Shown here: positions 16,166-24,534 of the stretch, piece after piece | Position numbering within the stretch: position 1 is the first letter of the stretch | Layout of the letters: every line of letters starts with the position of its first letter | Source: Granulicella sp. L60 | GTDB lineage: Bacteria > Acidobacteriota > Terriglobia > Terriglobales > Acidobacteriaceae | Length of the DNA: 64,000 nt | NCBI RefSeq assembly: GCF_009765825.1 | Contig: NZ_LMUR01000020.1 | Location: forward strand, 257,894 to 321,893 | Direction: 5' to 3' | Position numbers and translations under genes: made by a program | Notes under the pieces: model-generated | Databases searched by the model: none | Seen by the model: only the letters and a program-made list of their open reading frames with translations | What the model was told of the DNA's origin: nothing

Positions 16166-16937
16166 GGGCACCGATCTGACGGTCGATGAGCTCGAAGCGG
16201 CGCTTGGCATCGGCGATCTGCTCGCGGAGGCCGGTGGCGAGTTCGGTGAGGAGGTCGCGATGTTCACGGGCGGCGGCTTCGGCGTCGAGGTGCAGTTGCG
16301 CGATGTCGCCGTCGAGCAGCGTGTGCCGCTCGGCGTCGAGGGTGGCGATGTCGCGCTCGGCGTGCTGGATCTGGCGCGTGATACGGAGAAGTTCGGCGGC
16401 GGCGCCTTCGCCGGCGATGGAGGCGTTGATCTCGTGGTGATCGTCGAGGAGGCGCTGCAAGGTCTCGGTGTCGCCGCAGCTGTAGGCGTGATTGGCGCGG
16501 GCCATCAGGAGGGTGAAGTGCTTCTGTTCGGCGTCGTCGCGCGCGAAATCGGGGTGAATGCGCTTGGCGACCTCGCGGAAGAGGGTTTTGAGGCTGGGGG
16601 GTGGATCGAACTCTTCGGCTTCGTGGGCCTCGCCAAATGCGGCGTCGTGGGTCTCCTGCGCACGCTGGCGGGTCTCTTCGGCTCGGCGGCGGGCGGAGTC
16701 GGAGTCGTAGAGATCGACTTCGCGCTCGGCGATGCGGGCTTCGAGAGCGTCGAGCTCGGCGTAGAGGATGCCAACCTGGCGTAGGTAACGGCCTTCGAAG
16801 GTCTTGAGCTGGGCGCGGATCTGGGCGAGTTCCGATTCGCGCTCGGCGAGTATGGTGCGGACGGCGGCAAGTTGCTCACGCTTGTCGAGCAGAGCGGCGT
16901 CGTCCGGGGTTTGCTGGAGGATGATTTCGGCTGGCAT
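16155..16937 (-). CDS. Coiled-coil protein with central J-domain
   Basis: 260 residues from the ATG at 16937 (a TTG at 16955 is possible). Two long charged coiled coils (about 15-100 and 170-250) flank a J-domain-like segment near 115-155 that contains SLKTLFREVAKRIHPDF with an intact HPD tripeptide. HPD is needed to stimulate DnaK ATPase. The lack of a Gly/Phe region and zinc fingers makes it a type C (specialised) J-protein. Together with the overlapping Sel1 gene it may form a client-binding co-chaperone pair. This arrangement is inferred, not known to me. Confidence 0.75.
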   Translation of the reverse strand: MPAEIILQQTPDDAALLDKREQLAAVRTILAERESELAQIRAQLKTFEGRYLRQVGILYAELDALEARIAEREVDLYDSDSARRRAEETRQRAQETHDAAFGEAHEAEEFDPPPSLKTLFREVAKRIHPDFARDDAEQKHFTLLMARANHAYSCGDTETLQRLLDDHHEINASIAGEGAAAELLRITRQIQHAERDIATLDAERHTLLDGDIAQLHLDAEAAAREHRDLLTELATGLREQIADAKRRFELIDRQIGAHGR

Positions 16938-17163
16938 GTGCTTTCCGTGTAGCAAGTTCTAGTTTATCGGAGCGGAGTTTCGCTTCCCGCAGGTAGTGCG
17001 GCTCTTGCGCGAAATCAACCTCCGTGGGCACTTCTTATAGCCGCCTCGAAGAGTGCACACCTGGAATCTGGAGTCGCGACTTCTCATCTGTCCGGTCATT
17101 CATCCCTGGACGACTCAGTAACTGATACTCTTAATTAGCCACCGCGGAAAGCCTTACGTCTCA

Positions 17164-18405
17164 ATGCAGCGCGACCCTAAGTTCCTAGCACGTATCTTCA
17201 GAGCCTTCCGCTATCGCGACTTTCGCTTGATGTGGACCGGAGCCTGCGTCTCCACCATTGGTACTTTTGTCCAGCAGTTTGCGCAAAGCTGGCTCGTATA
17301 CGACCTTACCAAGGACGCCTTCTACCTCGGCCTCGACCTCTTCCTCGGCCAGCTTCCCATCATGATGTTCTCGCTCTTCGGTGGAGTCTTCGCCGATCGC
17401 TTGGATCGCCGCAAGATGCTGCTTGCCTCGCAGTACATCCAGATGGTCTGCGCTTTCTTACTCGCGCTGCTCTTCGTAACACATACTGTCAAGGTCTGGC
17501 ATATCCTCGGCCTCTCGTTCTTCGTTGGAGTCGGCCAGTCCTTTGGCGGCCCCGCCTACTCTGCTCTTCTACCGACACTGGTGGACGCTGAAGATCTCTC
17601 GAACGCTATTGCGATGAACTCCATTCAGTTCAACCTCGCGCGCATCATCGGCCCTACCATTGGCGGCCTGGCCTACACCACGCTCGGCGCTACGTGGTGC
17701 TTCACTCTTAACGGCATATCCTATATCGCCGTCATTATCTCGCTCTTCATGATTCATGTGAAGTTCGTTCCCGCGAAGTCCACCGAGTCTGTTCTTCACA
17801 GCATGAAGGAAGGCATCCAGTTCATACGATGTCGCGACGGCATGAGCGCCCTCGTCATCCTCGCCTTCTGCACCACCCTCTTCGGCTTCTCCATCAACAG
17901 CTTCCTTCCCGTGTTCGTTCGCACCATCTTCCACAAAGGCCCGGAGACCTATACCCTTCTGCTTGTCTGCTCGGGTGCAGGATCGATCGTCGGAGCGCTC
18001 TCTGTAGCTGCCGTCGAGAAGATGAAGGGACAGGGCCGCCTGACACTCATGATTCTCGTCCTATTGGGTTTCATCATCTCGGCCTTTGCGCTCTCCCACT
18101 GGCTCCCTCTCTCTTGCATGCTGATGTTCATGGCTGGCGCAGCCATCATGGCTTCAGCCTCGTTCATGCTCTCGCTCGCCCAACTCATCTCTACCGATGC
18201 CATGCGCGGTCGGGTCATGAGCGTCTATAACCTTGCCTTTCGCGCAGGAATTCCCTTGGGCGCACTCGTGATCGGCAAGATGATTCCTATCTTCGGCGTC
18301 TCAAAGGTTCTGACAGCAGCAGGCCTGTCCCTGGTGGCGATCTCGCTCTATTTTCTTTTGGTCAAACAGGATGCCACTTTCCGTCCTGCGCCTGAGAAGG
18401 CATAG
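17164..18405 (+). CDS. MFS exporter (EntS/MFS_3-type)
   Basis: 413-residue major facilitator transporter with twelve predicted helices. It starts FRYRDFRLMWTGACVSTIGTF, typical for the MFS_3 (enterobactin-exporter-like) group, and has the loop 2-3 signature FADRLDRRKML. The substrate is unknown; such proteins export siderophores, drugs or small metabolites. It stands alone on the plus strand and is followed by a strong hairpin. Codon use is richer in C-ending codons than in the genes to its left. Confidence 0.88.
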   Translation: MQRDPKFLARIFRAFRYRDFRLMWTGACVSTIGTFVQQFAQSWLVYDLTKDAFYLGLDLFLGQLPIMMFSLFGGVFADRLDRRKMLLASQYIQMVCAFLLALLFVTHTVKVWHILGLSFFVGVGQSFGGPAYSALLPTLVDAEDLSNAIAMNSIQFNLARIIGPTIGGLAYTTLGATWCFTLNGISYIAVIISLFMIHVKFVPAKSTESVLHSMKEGIQFIRCRDGMSALVILAFCTTLFGFSINSFLPVFVRTIFHKGPETYTLLLVCSGAGSIVGALSVAAVEKMKGQGRLTLMILVLLGFIISAFALSHWLPLSCMLMFMAGAAIMASASFMLSLAQLISTDAMRGRVMSVYNLAFRAGIPLGALVIGKMIPIFGVSKVLTAAGLSLVAISLYFLLVKQDATFRPAPEKA

Positions 18406-18519
18406 CCTCAGAGAGTTGTCAGGCTATCGGGAACCGTCTTCTGGAGCTTTCGCACGCGTAAGAGATAGACCTTCCCCGAATGACAACCATCCACCAGGTT
18501 GGCTAGAGTTCGGCATACA

Positions 18520-18551
18520 GGCGACGGCTGGGAACATTCTCAGCCGTCGCC
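18520..18551. terminator. Strong hairpin between the MFS and RidA genes
   Basis: A perfect 11-base stem GGCGACGGCTG / CAGCCGTCGCC with a 10-base loop. It lies in the gap where the plus-strand MFS gene and the minus-strand RidA operon converge, and is suitable as a bidirectional terminator although the T-run is weak. Confidence 0.6.
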
Positions 18552-18605
18552 TTGTAACCTCATAACTTCATGCTGCGCATTACACGATTTTTGTAAGTGA
18601 AAGCC

Positions 18606-19094
18606 TCACCCTTTGACTTCGAGTACGACCTCAAGCTCTACCGGCATTCCGAGCGGCAGGCTCGCGACGCCAAGTACTATGCGAACTGGAAGCTTGTCGG
18701 CTCCAAATACATCGCGAAGCAGCTCCGACGCAGCATCTGCTACTTTCGGATGTGCGCGGAAATCTCCTTCCGTCGCAAGGTAAACCGCCAGCTTCACCAC
18801 CTTGGTCACCTTGTCGAGGGACCCCAGGTGTTTTCTTACGGTGGAGAGCACGTTGAGCGTTGCGATATGAGCGGCCTCGCGGCCCTGTTCGACATCGAAC
18901 TCCTTCCCCAGCCGGCCCACGAACTTTGGTTCGTGTCCGACCGCGGGAAGCATGCCGCTGAGGTATAGCAGGTTGCCTGTCTGGACGCTTTCTACATAAG
19001 CACCGAATGGAGTGGGCGCGGGTGTGAGATCGATGCCGAGTTCCAGCAGCCGGTGCTCCGCGCCTCCCGGCTGTGAAGCCCGTTGGCTTACCAT
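18606..19094 (-). CDS. RidA/YjgF family protein
   Basis: 162 residues of the reactive-imine deaminase family, with LYLSGMLP near residue 43, AATLNVLSTVRKHLGSLDKV and a late VELEVVLEVKG. Classical RidA hydrolyses enamine/imine intermediates of PLP enzymes using a conserved Arg near the C-terminus. Here the corresponding region reads LPVRIVLGVASLPLG, so an Arg precedes the usual position and activity is uncertain. The ATG overlaps the SDR stop by seven bases, so the two are translationally coupled. It is longer than minimal RidA (about 128), as in the YjgF-like UK114 subgroups. Confidence 0.85.
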   Translation of the reverse strand: MVSQRASQPGGAEHRLLELGIDLTPAPTPFGAYVESVQTGNLLYLSGMLPAVGHEPKFVGRLGKEFDVEQGREAAHIATLNVLSTVRKHLGSLDKVTKVVKLAVYLATEGDFRAHPKVADAASELLRDVFGADKLPVRIVLGVASLPLGMPVELEVVLEVKG

Positions 19095-19816
19095 TTGCCG
19101 GAGTGCGCACCGCCGTCCACGTGCAGCACCTCCCCCGTGATGTTGCGAGCTTCTGTCAGATAGACGACTGCGTCCACAATGTCCTCCACGCTCGAAATCG
19201 TGCCCATCGGCGAGAGGGTCTTGAGGAAGTCCTTTGGATTAGTAGCGTGCATCGGTGTATCGACGACGCCAGGCGCGACGGCGTTGAAACGGATGTGCTC
19301 CTTCGCGTATTCGCTTGCCAGACTGCGCGTAATTGCCTCAATACCGCCCTTGGTGATCATCGGGACCGAAGCCGTGATGCCCGCGATCGGATTCACTACC
19401 ATCGAAGTCGTAATGCTCACCACGCTGCCTCCAGACTTCTGCGCAAGCATCTGCTTCACCGCACCCTGCGTTACGTAGAGGAAGCCTTCGAGGTTGACCG
19501 AAGAAAGTGCCTTGAAGTCTTCAGCGGTGTACTCCGTGAATGGCTTCGTGAAGAAGATGCCGGCGTTATTCACCAGCCCGTCGATCGAGCCGAACTTCGT
19601 GATAGCAGTCTCGACAATTTTAGTGGCCACCGCACTCTCGCCGATATTGCCGTCCACGAGCGCGAGTTTGTCCGACGCTTTGAACGCTTCGGACTTGCTG
19701 ATGTTGCGCGAGTTCGCGACCACGTTATATCCGCGATCGAGAAAGGATTGCACTATGCCTGCGCCGATACCTTGCGAAGCACCCGTTACGATGATTGTTT
19801 TCTGTTTGCTTACCAT
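19088..19816 (-). CDS. Short-chain dehydrogenase lacking the catalytic Tyr
   Basis: 242 residues of Rossmann fold. The cofactor motif TGASQGIG lies at residues 11-18, NNAG at 83-86, the catalytic-loop SITTS at 134-138 and Lys156 in MITKGG. The residue four before the Lys, where SDRs have the proton-donating Tyr, is Pro152, so ordinary ketone/alcohol catalysis is doubtful. The ATG at 19816 follows a consensus AAGGAGG six bases upstream; the frame extends to 19873 without support. It is followed by a coupled RidA gene, and a LysR gene lies upstream on the same strand (110-base gap). Confidence 0.88.
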   Translation of the reverse strand: MVSKQKTIIVTGASQGIGAGIVQSFLDRGYNVVANSRNISKSEAFKASDKLALVDGNIGESAVATKIVETAITKFGSIDGLVNNAGIFFTKPFTEYTAEDFKALSSVNLEGFLYVTQGAVKQMLAQKSGGSVVSITTSMVVNPIAGITASVPMITKGGIEAITRSLASEYAKEHIRFNAVAPGVVDTPMHATNPKDFLKTLSPMGTISSVEDIVDAVVYLTEARNITGEVLHVDGGAHSGKW

Positions 19817-19926
19817 TTCCAGCCTCCTTGGCTGCGACGGACATGCCGTCGTACACAGAAGAGATGTTGGCATTAATGATAGTGATTCGTAGTAAATTTC
19901 TATCGTGTGATAGGTATGAAGTATCG

Positions 19927-20838
19927 CTAAGTAAATTTCATTACCTGGCGAATCGTAGGCAACTCCTCATTCAGCAACTCTAAAAACGATTTCAGGGCGA
20001 CCGATGGCTCTTTTTTTTGCCATGCTGCGACAAAGTCGATCCGAACCTTATCAGGCCGTAGACGAAAGAAGGAGATATTGTCCGCGCGCAAATTGCTGGC
20101 CGTGGCTGTAACGATGGCAACTCCTTCACCTGCCTCAACCGTAGCGAGCACCGAGTTCATATTGTTCAGCTCATGACGCAAACGCGGGGAGAACCCGTTG
20201 TCGTTGCATACGCGGACAATGGTGTCGAAGACCTCAGGCGAACTCGTACGCTGAAAGACAACGAAACGCTCACCCGCGAGATCGGCGATACGAACGCGCT
20301 TTGTTGTCACCTTGCGACTCTTGGGAAGAGCGACTACTAATGGCTCGCGAAAAAGCAGGCAGGACTGATACAACGGACTCCGGTCTGCGGAGGGCGGACG
20401 CGTGAAACCAATATCAATCTCTCCGCGATCGAACGCAGCATCCTGCCCGTAAGGCACATCTTCGAGGAGACGCAGCGCGACCCCCGGATAGCGAGCCTTA
20501 TATTTTCGCAGAAGGCCCGGAAGAAACGGAGAGCTGGAAAATCCCATAAAGCCGATACCGAGTCTGCCGATCTCTCCCTTGGCCGCCCGCTGCGCAGTTG
20601 CAATGGATCTTGCCGCCTGTGCCAGAGTCTTGATCGCTTCCTCGTAGAATGCCTCGCCTTCGGGTGTGAGCCGCGCGGCTCTGCCTTCGCGTGAGAAGAG
20701 CTTGATGCCCAATTCGCTTTCCAGGTCCGAGACCGCCTGACTAATGGAAGGCTGAGCGATGTATAGATGTCGCGAAGCCTCCCGATACCCTTTCCACTGC
20801 ACCACTGCAGCGAAATACCGGAGATGCCGCAGTTCCAT
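19927..20838 (-). CDS. LysR-family transcriptional regulator
   Basis: 303 residues from the ATG at 20838. The N-terminal helix-turn-helix is typical (LRYFAAVVQWKGYREASRHL, then IAQPSISQAVSDLESELG), followed by a periplasmic-binding-like effector domain. It lies between the SDR/RidA pair (same strand, downstream) and a divergent alpha/beta hydrolase gene with 91 bases between start codons. LysR regulators usually act on the divergent promoter, so the hydrolase at 20930 is the likely first target and the SDR/RidA pair a possible second. Confidence 0.9.
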   Translation of the reverse strand: MELRHLRYFAAVVQWKGYREASRHLYIAQPSISQAVSDLESELGIKLFSREGRAARLTPEGEAFYEEAIKTLAQAARSIATAQRAAKGEIGRLGIGFMGFSSSPFLPGLLRKYKARYPGVALRLLEDVPYGQDAAFDRGEIDIGFTRPPSADRSPLYQSCLLFREPLVVALPKSRKVTTKRVRIADLAGERFVVFQRTSSPEVFDTIVRVCNDNGFSPRLRHELNNMNSVLATVEAGEGVAIVTATASNLRADNISFFRLRPDKVRIDFVAAWQKKEPSVALKSFLELLNEELPTIRQVMKFT

Positions 20839-20929
20839 CTGATAGTCACTCCCTATCGATCGATTAGAACATACGACCACTACTTATATGAATAAAGTCG
20901 AATCCTATTAGTGTACGAGAGGAAGGCGG

Positions 20930-21934
20930 ATGACTATCAACACTAACAATCAAATGACACTTTGGAGAGCGACGGCCTATCTAAAAACAGCAATGCAAAG
21001 CGTAGTTCGACTCGCAATTCTGCTGACCTTGCCAATGACACTACCGGCACAACGAAAGGATCAAGCCATGCCGCAGAATCCCGTGTACTGCCGCACCGTC
21101 AAGGTAGATGGTCTGAACATCTTCTACCGTGAAGCTGGCACCAAAGATGCGCCAGTGATTCTTCTTCTTCACGGGCTCCCCTCTTCGTCGCGAATGTTCG
21201 AACCGCTCTTCGCACGCCTGGGTGAGCGATACCATCTCATCGCACCGGATTATCCTGGCTTCGGCCACAGCGACTGGCCGGATCCGGCGCAGTACAGCTA
21301 TATCTTCGACCATATTGCGACGACCATGACGCACTTCACCGAAGCGCTTGGAGTCACGAAGTACACGCTGTACATGCAGGACTATGGCGGCCCGGTCGGA
21401 TTCCGCATGGTGCTGTCACATCCCGAACGCGTTCAGTCCCTTATCGTGCAGGATGCAGTCGCACACAACGAAGGGCTGGGAGCGAAGTGGGCAACACGGC
21501 GCGCGTTCTGGGCTGATCGCCCCGCGCATGAGGAAGCTTTGCGCGAGAATCTGCTGGCACTTGCGGCTACGAAGACTCGTCACGTAGGCGACGACCCAAA
21601 CACTGAGCTCTACGATCCTGATCTCTGGACAGATGAGTTCAACTTCCTCAACTCTCCGGGCCAGGCGCAGATACAAAGCGATCTCTTCTATGACTACCGC
21701 ACCAATGTGGACGCCTATCCAACATGGCAAGCATGGATGCAGAAGAATCAGCCAAGGCTTCTCGTGATCTGGGGCAAGCACGATCTGTCCTTCGATCTTG
21801 GCGAGCCAGAGCGCTACCGCAAGGATGTGCCGAAGGCTGAAGTGCATGTCCTAGATGCTGGACACTTCGCGTTGGATACGAAAGCGGACGAGATTGCAGA
21901 ACTCGTGAACAAGTTTATGCAGGGACAGAGATAG
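20930..21934 (+). CDS. Exported alpha/beta hydrolase with Asp nucleophile (epoxide hydrolase/dehalogenase-like)
   Basis: 334 residues. The N-terminal hydrophobic segment (about 20-40, ending LPMTLPAQ) fits a signal peptide. The oxyanion motif LLHGLPSSSRMF lies near residue 79 and the nucleophile elbow YMQDYGGPVG near 146 carries Asp, not Ser, as in haloalkane dehalogenases and epoxide hydrolases. The acid is Asp in WGKHD near 285 and the catalytic His is in DAGHFAL near 310. It may detoxify epoxides or halogenated compounds; the substrate is unknown. It is divergent from the LysR gene and probably controlled by it. The start ATG follows GAGAGGAAGG. Confidence 0.88.
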   Translation: MTINTNNQMTLWRATAYLKTAMQSVVRLAILLTLPMTLPAQRKDQAMPQNPVYCRTVKVDGLNIFYREAGTKDAPVILLLHGLPSSSRMFEPLFARLGERYHLIAPDYPGFGHSDWPDPAQYSYIFDHIATTMTHFTEALGVTKYTLYMQDYGGPVGFRMVLSHPERVQSLIVQDAVAHNEGLGAKWATRRAFWADRPAHEEALRENLLALAATKTRHVGDDPNTELYDPDLWTDEFNFLNSPGQAQIQSDLFYDYRTNVDAYPTWQAWMQKNQPRLLVIWGKHDLSFDLGEPERYRKDVPKAEVHVLDAGHFALDTKADEIAELVNKFMQGQR

Positions 21935-21999
21935 TCCTTGTAGCCGATCAAACCGCAGAACAGCCCGAGAAAGACTTCCTCGGACAATAAGGAGACGCT

Positions 22000-22261
22000 A
22001 TAAGCAAGAACATTGAAGGGAAGTTGTTGTCATGACTGTGCAAGCAGTGGTCTCGGTGACCCGCAAGGACAATATGCGCGTTGCGATTCTATCCCCGGGT
22101 TCGATCGACATGAGCTGAAGCTTCGCAGAGCGCCAAGGAGTTTTACCTGATCGCTATTCCGGCCGATTTCATCGCACGAGCGATTGCATACGCGATGGAG
22201 AAAGCGAATGAATGTTGAGATTGAAGAGATCGTGGCGCGACCAGCCGTCCAGGATTTCTAA
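22000..22261 (+). pseudogene. Remnant of an SDR oxidoreductase gene (start lost, core deleted)
   Basis: After a GGAG site at 21991, ATA stands where a start ATG would be, followed by codons for SKNIEGK, the usual N-terminus of a common SDR subfamily. A stop follows almost at once (22033). Further on, RVAILSPGSIDMS (up to 22118), then AIPADFIARAIAYAM (from 22153) and, after a one-base shift near 22212, VEIEEIVARPAVQDF and a stop give the C-terminal end of the same subfamily. The Rossmann and catalytic parts are missing. It is therefore a deletion- and frameshift-decayed gene, about one quarter of the original length. The intervening bases up to the tmRNA gene hold nothing else recognisable. 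Confidence 0.8.
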
Positions 22262-22401
22262 CGCTGAGAAAGTAGTCGGCCCGGATGCATTGGTTCATTG
22301 ACGCCTGTCCGAAGTGAAGACAGATGAGCAGCATCGCCAATGAGGCGATGTTACTTATCTACCTCTGATCAGAATGTAAAGATACCTTGAATCAATTGAA
22401 G

Positions 22402-22755
22402 TGGTGGAGGCGGTGGGAGTCGAACCCACGTCCGAAAAAACTTCCAACAGAGAGCATTCATGCTTTTTCACGTTCATCTTTGTCTCGTCATCGACGCTTA
22501 GAACGGACGAAGACGCGGCGACGACCAGTCTGATCGATCTCATCATTGCCGTCCAGACGGAACAGCTTTGACCAGCCTACTGTGCGACGATCGGTACAGG
22601 CCCGTAGGCGAAGCTTGAGCGATCGGCTACTTATTTAATTAAGCAGCAAGAGCGAACTGAGGTTCGGCACTTATAGTTTTGTGAGCGATTACGGGTGTCC
22701 ACACCCCGGCATGCCTCTCTGCCACAAGCAATCCCGTCGAAGCCGTGACGCCCCC
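22402..22755 (-). ncRNA. ssrA: Transfer-messenger RNA (tmRNA)
   Basis: Rescues stalled ribosomes together with SmpB. On the minus strand it begins GGGGGCGTCACGGCTTCGAC at 22755 and ends with the T-arm GGGAGTCGAACCC (written here as the plus-strand complement) and acceptor CGCCTCC-A-CCA at 22402. The first seven bases pair with CGCCTCC, with one G-U pair. The CCA is encoded. The tag reading frame at 22668-22639 reads GCC GAA CCT CAG TTC GCT CTT GCT GCT TAA, giving the peptide AEPQFALAA, whose end is the expected protease-recognised LAA. Length is 354 bases, normal for a one-piece tmRNA. Confidence 0.96.
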
Positions 22756-22805
22756 ATCTGGAGCTGGCACCAACATTGCATTGGGCGCTGCAAAGAACTG
22801 AATCG

Positions 22806-22811
22806 ATTATA
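22806..22811 (-). promoter_or_regulatory. ssrA: Likely -10 element of ssrA
   Basis: A perfect TATAAT on the minus strand lies 51 bases upstream of the mature 5' end. This leaves a leader of about 44 bases to be removed by RNase P, as usual for tmRNA precursors. A clear -35 was not found at optimal spacing. Confidence 0.55.
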
Positions 22812-22841
22812 ACTCTTCTCGAATTCTTGAAGATCGGATAC

Positions 22842-23261
22842 TCACGCAAAGGCCAGGATGACAGCGCCAATGGTGATCAGTGACGCTCCGCCGATCTTTA
22901 GAGGAGTCAGGTGCTCTCCTAAAAATAACCAGGCGCCCAGAATCACAAGAACGACGCTCAGTTTATCGACCGGCGCGACGCTAGAAGCAGGTCCCATCTG
23001 AAGAGCCCGAAAGTAGCAAAGCCACGAAAGTCCTGTGCAGATGCCTGATAGCACCAGGAAAAGCCAGCTCCGTCGACCAATCTGGGAGAGTGCGTGATGC
23101 TTTTCGAAGCCAATCGCGATTGCCCACGTGAATACTAGGATTACTGTCGTCCGAATGGCCGTGGCAAGATTCGAGTCAATACCCGTGACTCCAACCTTGG
23201 CCAAAAGCGCAGTTGCCGCCGCAAATATAGCAGAGAGAATTGCCCAGAAGAGCCAGGTCAT
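22842..23261 (-). CDS. Half-size EamA/DMT transporter
   Basis: 139 residues with four to five hydrophobic helices and a single EamA domain (LLAKVGVTGIDSNLATAIRT, then SWLCYFRALQMGPASSVAPVDKLS). Full-length DMT proteins have two such domains; single-domain members act as homo- or heterodimers. The ATG at 23261 is preceded by TAGGAACT; the frame is open to 23285. The substrate is unknown. It lies just upstream of, and on the same strand as, the tmRNA gene. Confidence 0.85.
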   Translation of the reverse strand: MTWLFWAILSAIFAAATALLAKVGVTGIDSNLATAIRTTVILVFTWAIAIGFEKHHALSQIGRRSWLFLVLSGICTGLSWLCYFRALQMGPASSVAPVDKLSVVLVILGAWLFLGEHLTPLKIGGASLITIGAVILAFA

Positions 23262-23354
23262 AGTTCCTAGGATACGCCGCTCCAAGCTTCCTGTTGTGGG
23301 CTGGCAAACGCAGCCTTGCGGATTGGAGTGTGGCTCAGACTGAATCGAAAGAAG

Positions 23355-23792
23355 CTATAGTGTCGCCTTCTCGAGATCGACATCTTGCCAATCGCCGTGT
23401 TCGATGGCTGCGCGGATCTGTGCTGGCGTCTTCCCCTTCTTCGTCTGTTCGTACGCGAAGATCGCTTCCTTCATGCACGTGGAGCAGGTTGCGCCATGAG
23501 TTCCCTCAAAGCAGCTATGAAGACTGTTGTGTCGCATCAGGCGGTCACAGTGGCAGTAGCAGGGCTGCTGGTGGAGAACTGACGGGAGCGCCGCTGCCAT
23601 CTTATAGGCGACAACCTGGTATGGATGGGTGAAGTAGATCCCGGTCAGTTGATCGCCGCTAAGCACCGGAGGCAGAGGTTTTATCGGAGCTTTCGCGTTG
23701 TAGGCCGGTATATCCTCCGAGGGGTTGGTCCACTGTGCGGAGGCCACCATTGTTACGAGCCCTAATGCGATGCATCCAATCAGTCGCTTCAT
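23355..23792 (-). CDS. Secreted Cys-rich protein of the PCYCGC type
   Basis: 145 residues from the ATG at 23792, with a signal peptide of about 19 residues ending VASAQ. The mature protein has the motif CYCHCD near residue 77 and a second Cys pair in THGATCSTCMKEA near 97, matching the PCYCGC-motif family (with His in place of Gly). A Pro-rich segment (APIKPLPPVL) precedes the motif. The clustered Cys and His suggest metal binding or thiol redox outside the cytoplasm; no function is established. The frame extends upstream to 23888 but that part has no family-like sequence. Confidence 0.75.
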   Translation of the reverse strand: MKRLIGCIALGLVTMVASAQWTNPSEDIPAYNAKAPIKPLPPVLSGDQLTGIYFTHPYQVVAYKMAAALPSVLHQQPCYCHCDRLMRHNSLHSCFEGTHGATCSTCMKEAIFAYEQTKKGKTPAQIRAAIEHGDWQDVDLEKATL

Positions 23793-23886
23793 GGTCCTTA
23801 TGATAAATCCTGCCAACAGGCTGCAGGCCTGAAGAGGGTACATAAATGAGGTTTTTGTCTGAGGGCGGAGATGCGCTGCACCGGAC

Positions 23887-23924
23887 AAAAAAAAGGCGGC
23901 ACGAACGATGATTTGTCCGTGCCG
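23887..23924 (-). terminator. Rho-independent terminator (minus strand)
   Basis: On the minus strand CGGCACGGA, an 11-base loop and TCGTGCCG form a hairpin followed by a run of eight T. It lies between the pterin dehydratase and PCYCGC genes and would end transcripts coming from the right. Confidence 0.6.
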
Positions 23925-24244
23925 GGAGGCCAGTGACGCAACTTATATCAGCCGATGCCGGTATTGCGGCTGAAAAACTTTACGGGCGAAGACTCACGCT
24001 GCCGATGAATGAAATATACCACAATGTGGATGCGAAAAAGAGAAAATATGTCCAATCATAGAAACTAGACATTTGAGGAGCTTGGATGCGGTGCTTTTTT
24101 ATTTGCAAAAGCGTTTATTATCAATAGATTGTAGAGATATTCCGCATTTTGAGGCGGTGGAAAAATAAATATTGAATTCAGTTTTCTAAATTGCTGCTTG
24201 TTCTAAATATCAGAATCCGGCGTCCAGAAACCCTTAAACAGGAG
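23925..24244. other. AT-rich gap without recognisable gene
   Basis: 320 bases, clearly richer in A and T than its surroundings from about 24000 to 24230. No open frame with codon bias, no riboswitch core and no repeat was recognised. The part next to 24245 is the untranslated end of the pterin dehydratase unit. Confidence 0.4.
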
Positions 24245-24529
24245 CTATTTGAACCCCTGATTGATCTGGGCGGCCATGGCAGCATCTCGCTTTGTGATCC
24301 CACCGGCGTCGTGCGACTCTAATCCGAGGAGAACGTGGTTGTACCTGATGTCGATGTCAGGGTGGTGTCCGGCGGCCTCTGCCATCTCTGCAATTCGATT
24401 CACAAATGCCATTGCCTGAACGAAATCCTTGAATGTCCACTCCCGGACGAGCTTGCCATCCTGCAGTCTCCACTCCGGGAGTGTCGGTAGAAGCTCCTTG
24501 AGTTCGGTGTCGTTCAACTTTGTCTTCAC
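24245..24529 (-). CDS. phhB: 4a-hydroxytetrahydrobiopterin dehydratase (PCD/DCoH)
   Basis: 94 residues. The active-site signature AGHHPDIDIRYNHV (tandem His plus a later His) is intact near residue 53, with PEWRLQDGKL at the N-terminal part. It dehydrates pterin-4a-carbinolamine to regenerate pterin cofactor; in bacteria it also supports molybdopterin or folate-like pterins. No aromatic hydroxylase gene is nearby. It starts only five bases after the stop of the HD-GYP regulator gene, so the two are co-transcribed. Confidence 0.92.
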   Translation of the reverse strand: MKTKLNDTELKELLPTLPEWRLQDGKLVREWTFKDFVQAMAFVNRIAEMAEAAGHHPDIDIRYNHVLLGLESHDAGGITKRDAAMAAQINQGFK

Positions 24530-24534
24530 GTCAA

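Noticed and set aside
22402-22470. Stand-alone tRNA suggested by the T-arm and CCA end
   Set aside because: The sequence is the 3' end of tmRNA; the 5' half pairs with it from 350 bases away and the tag frame lies between.
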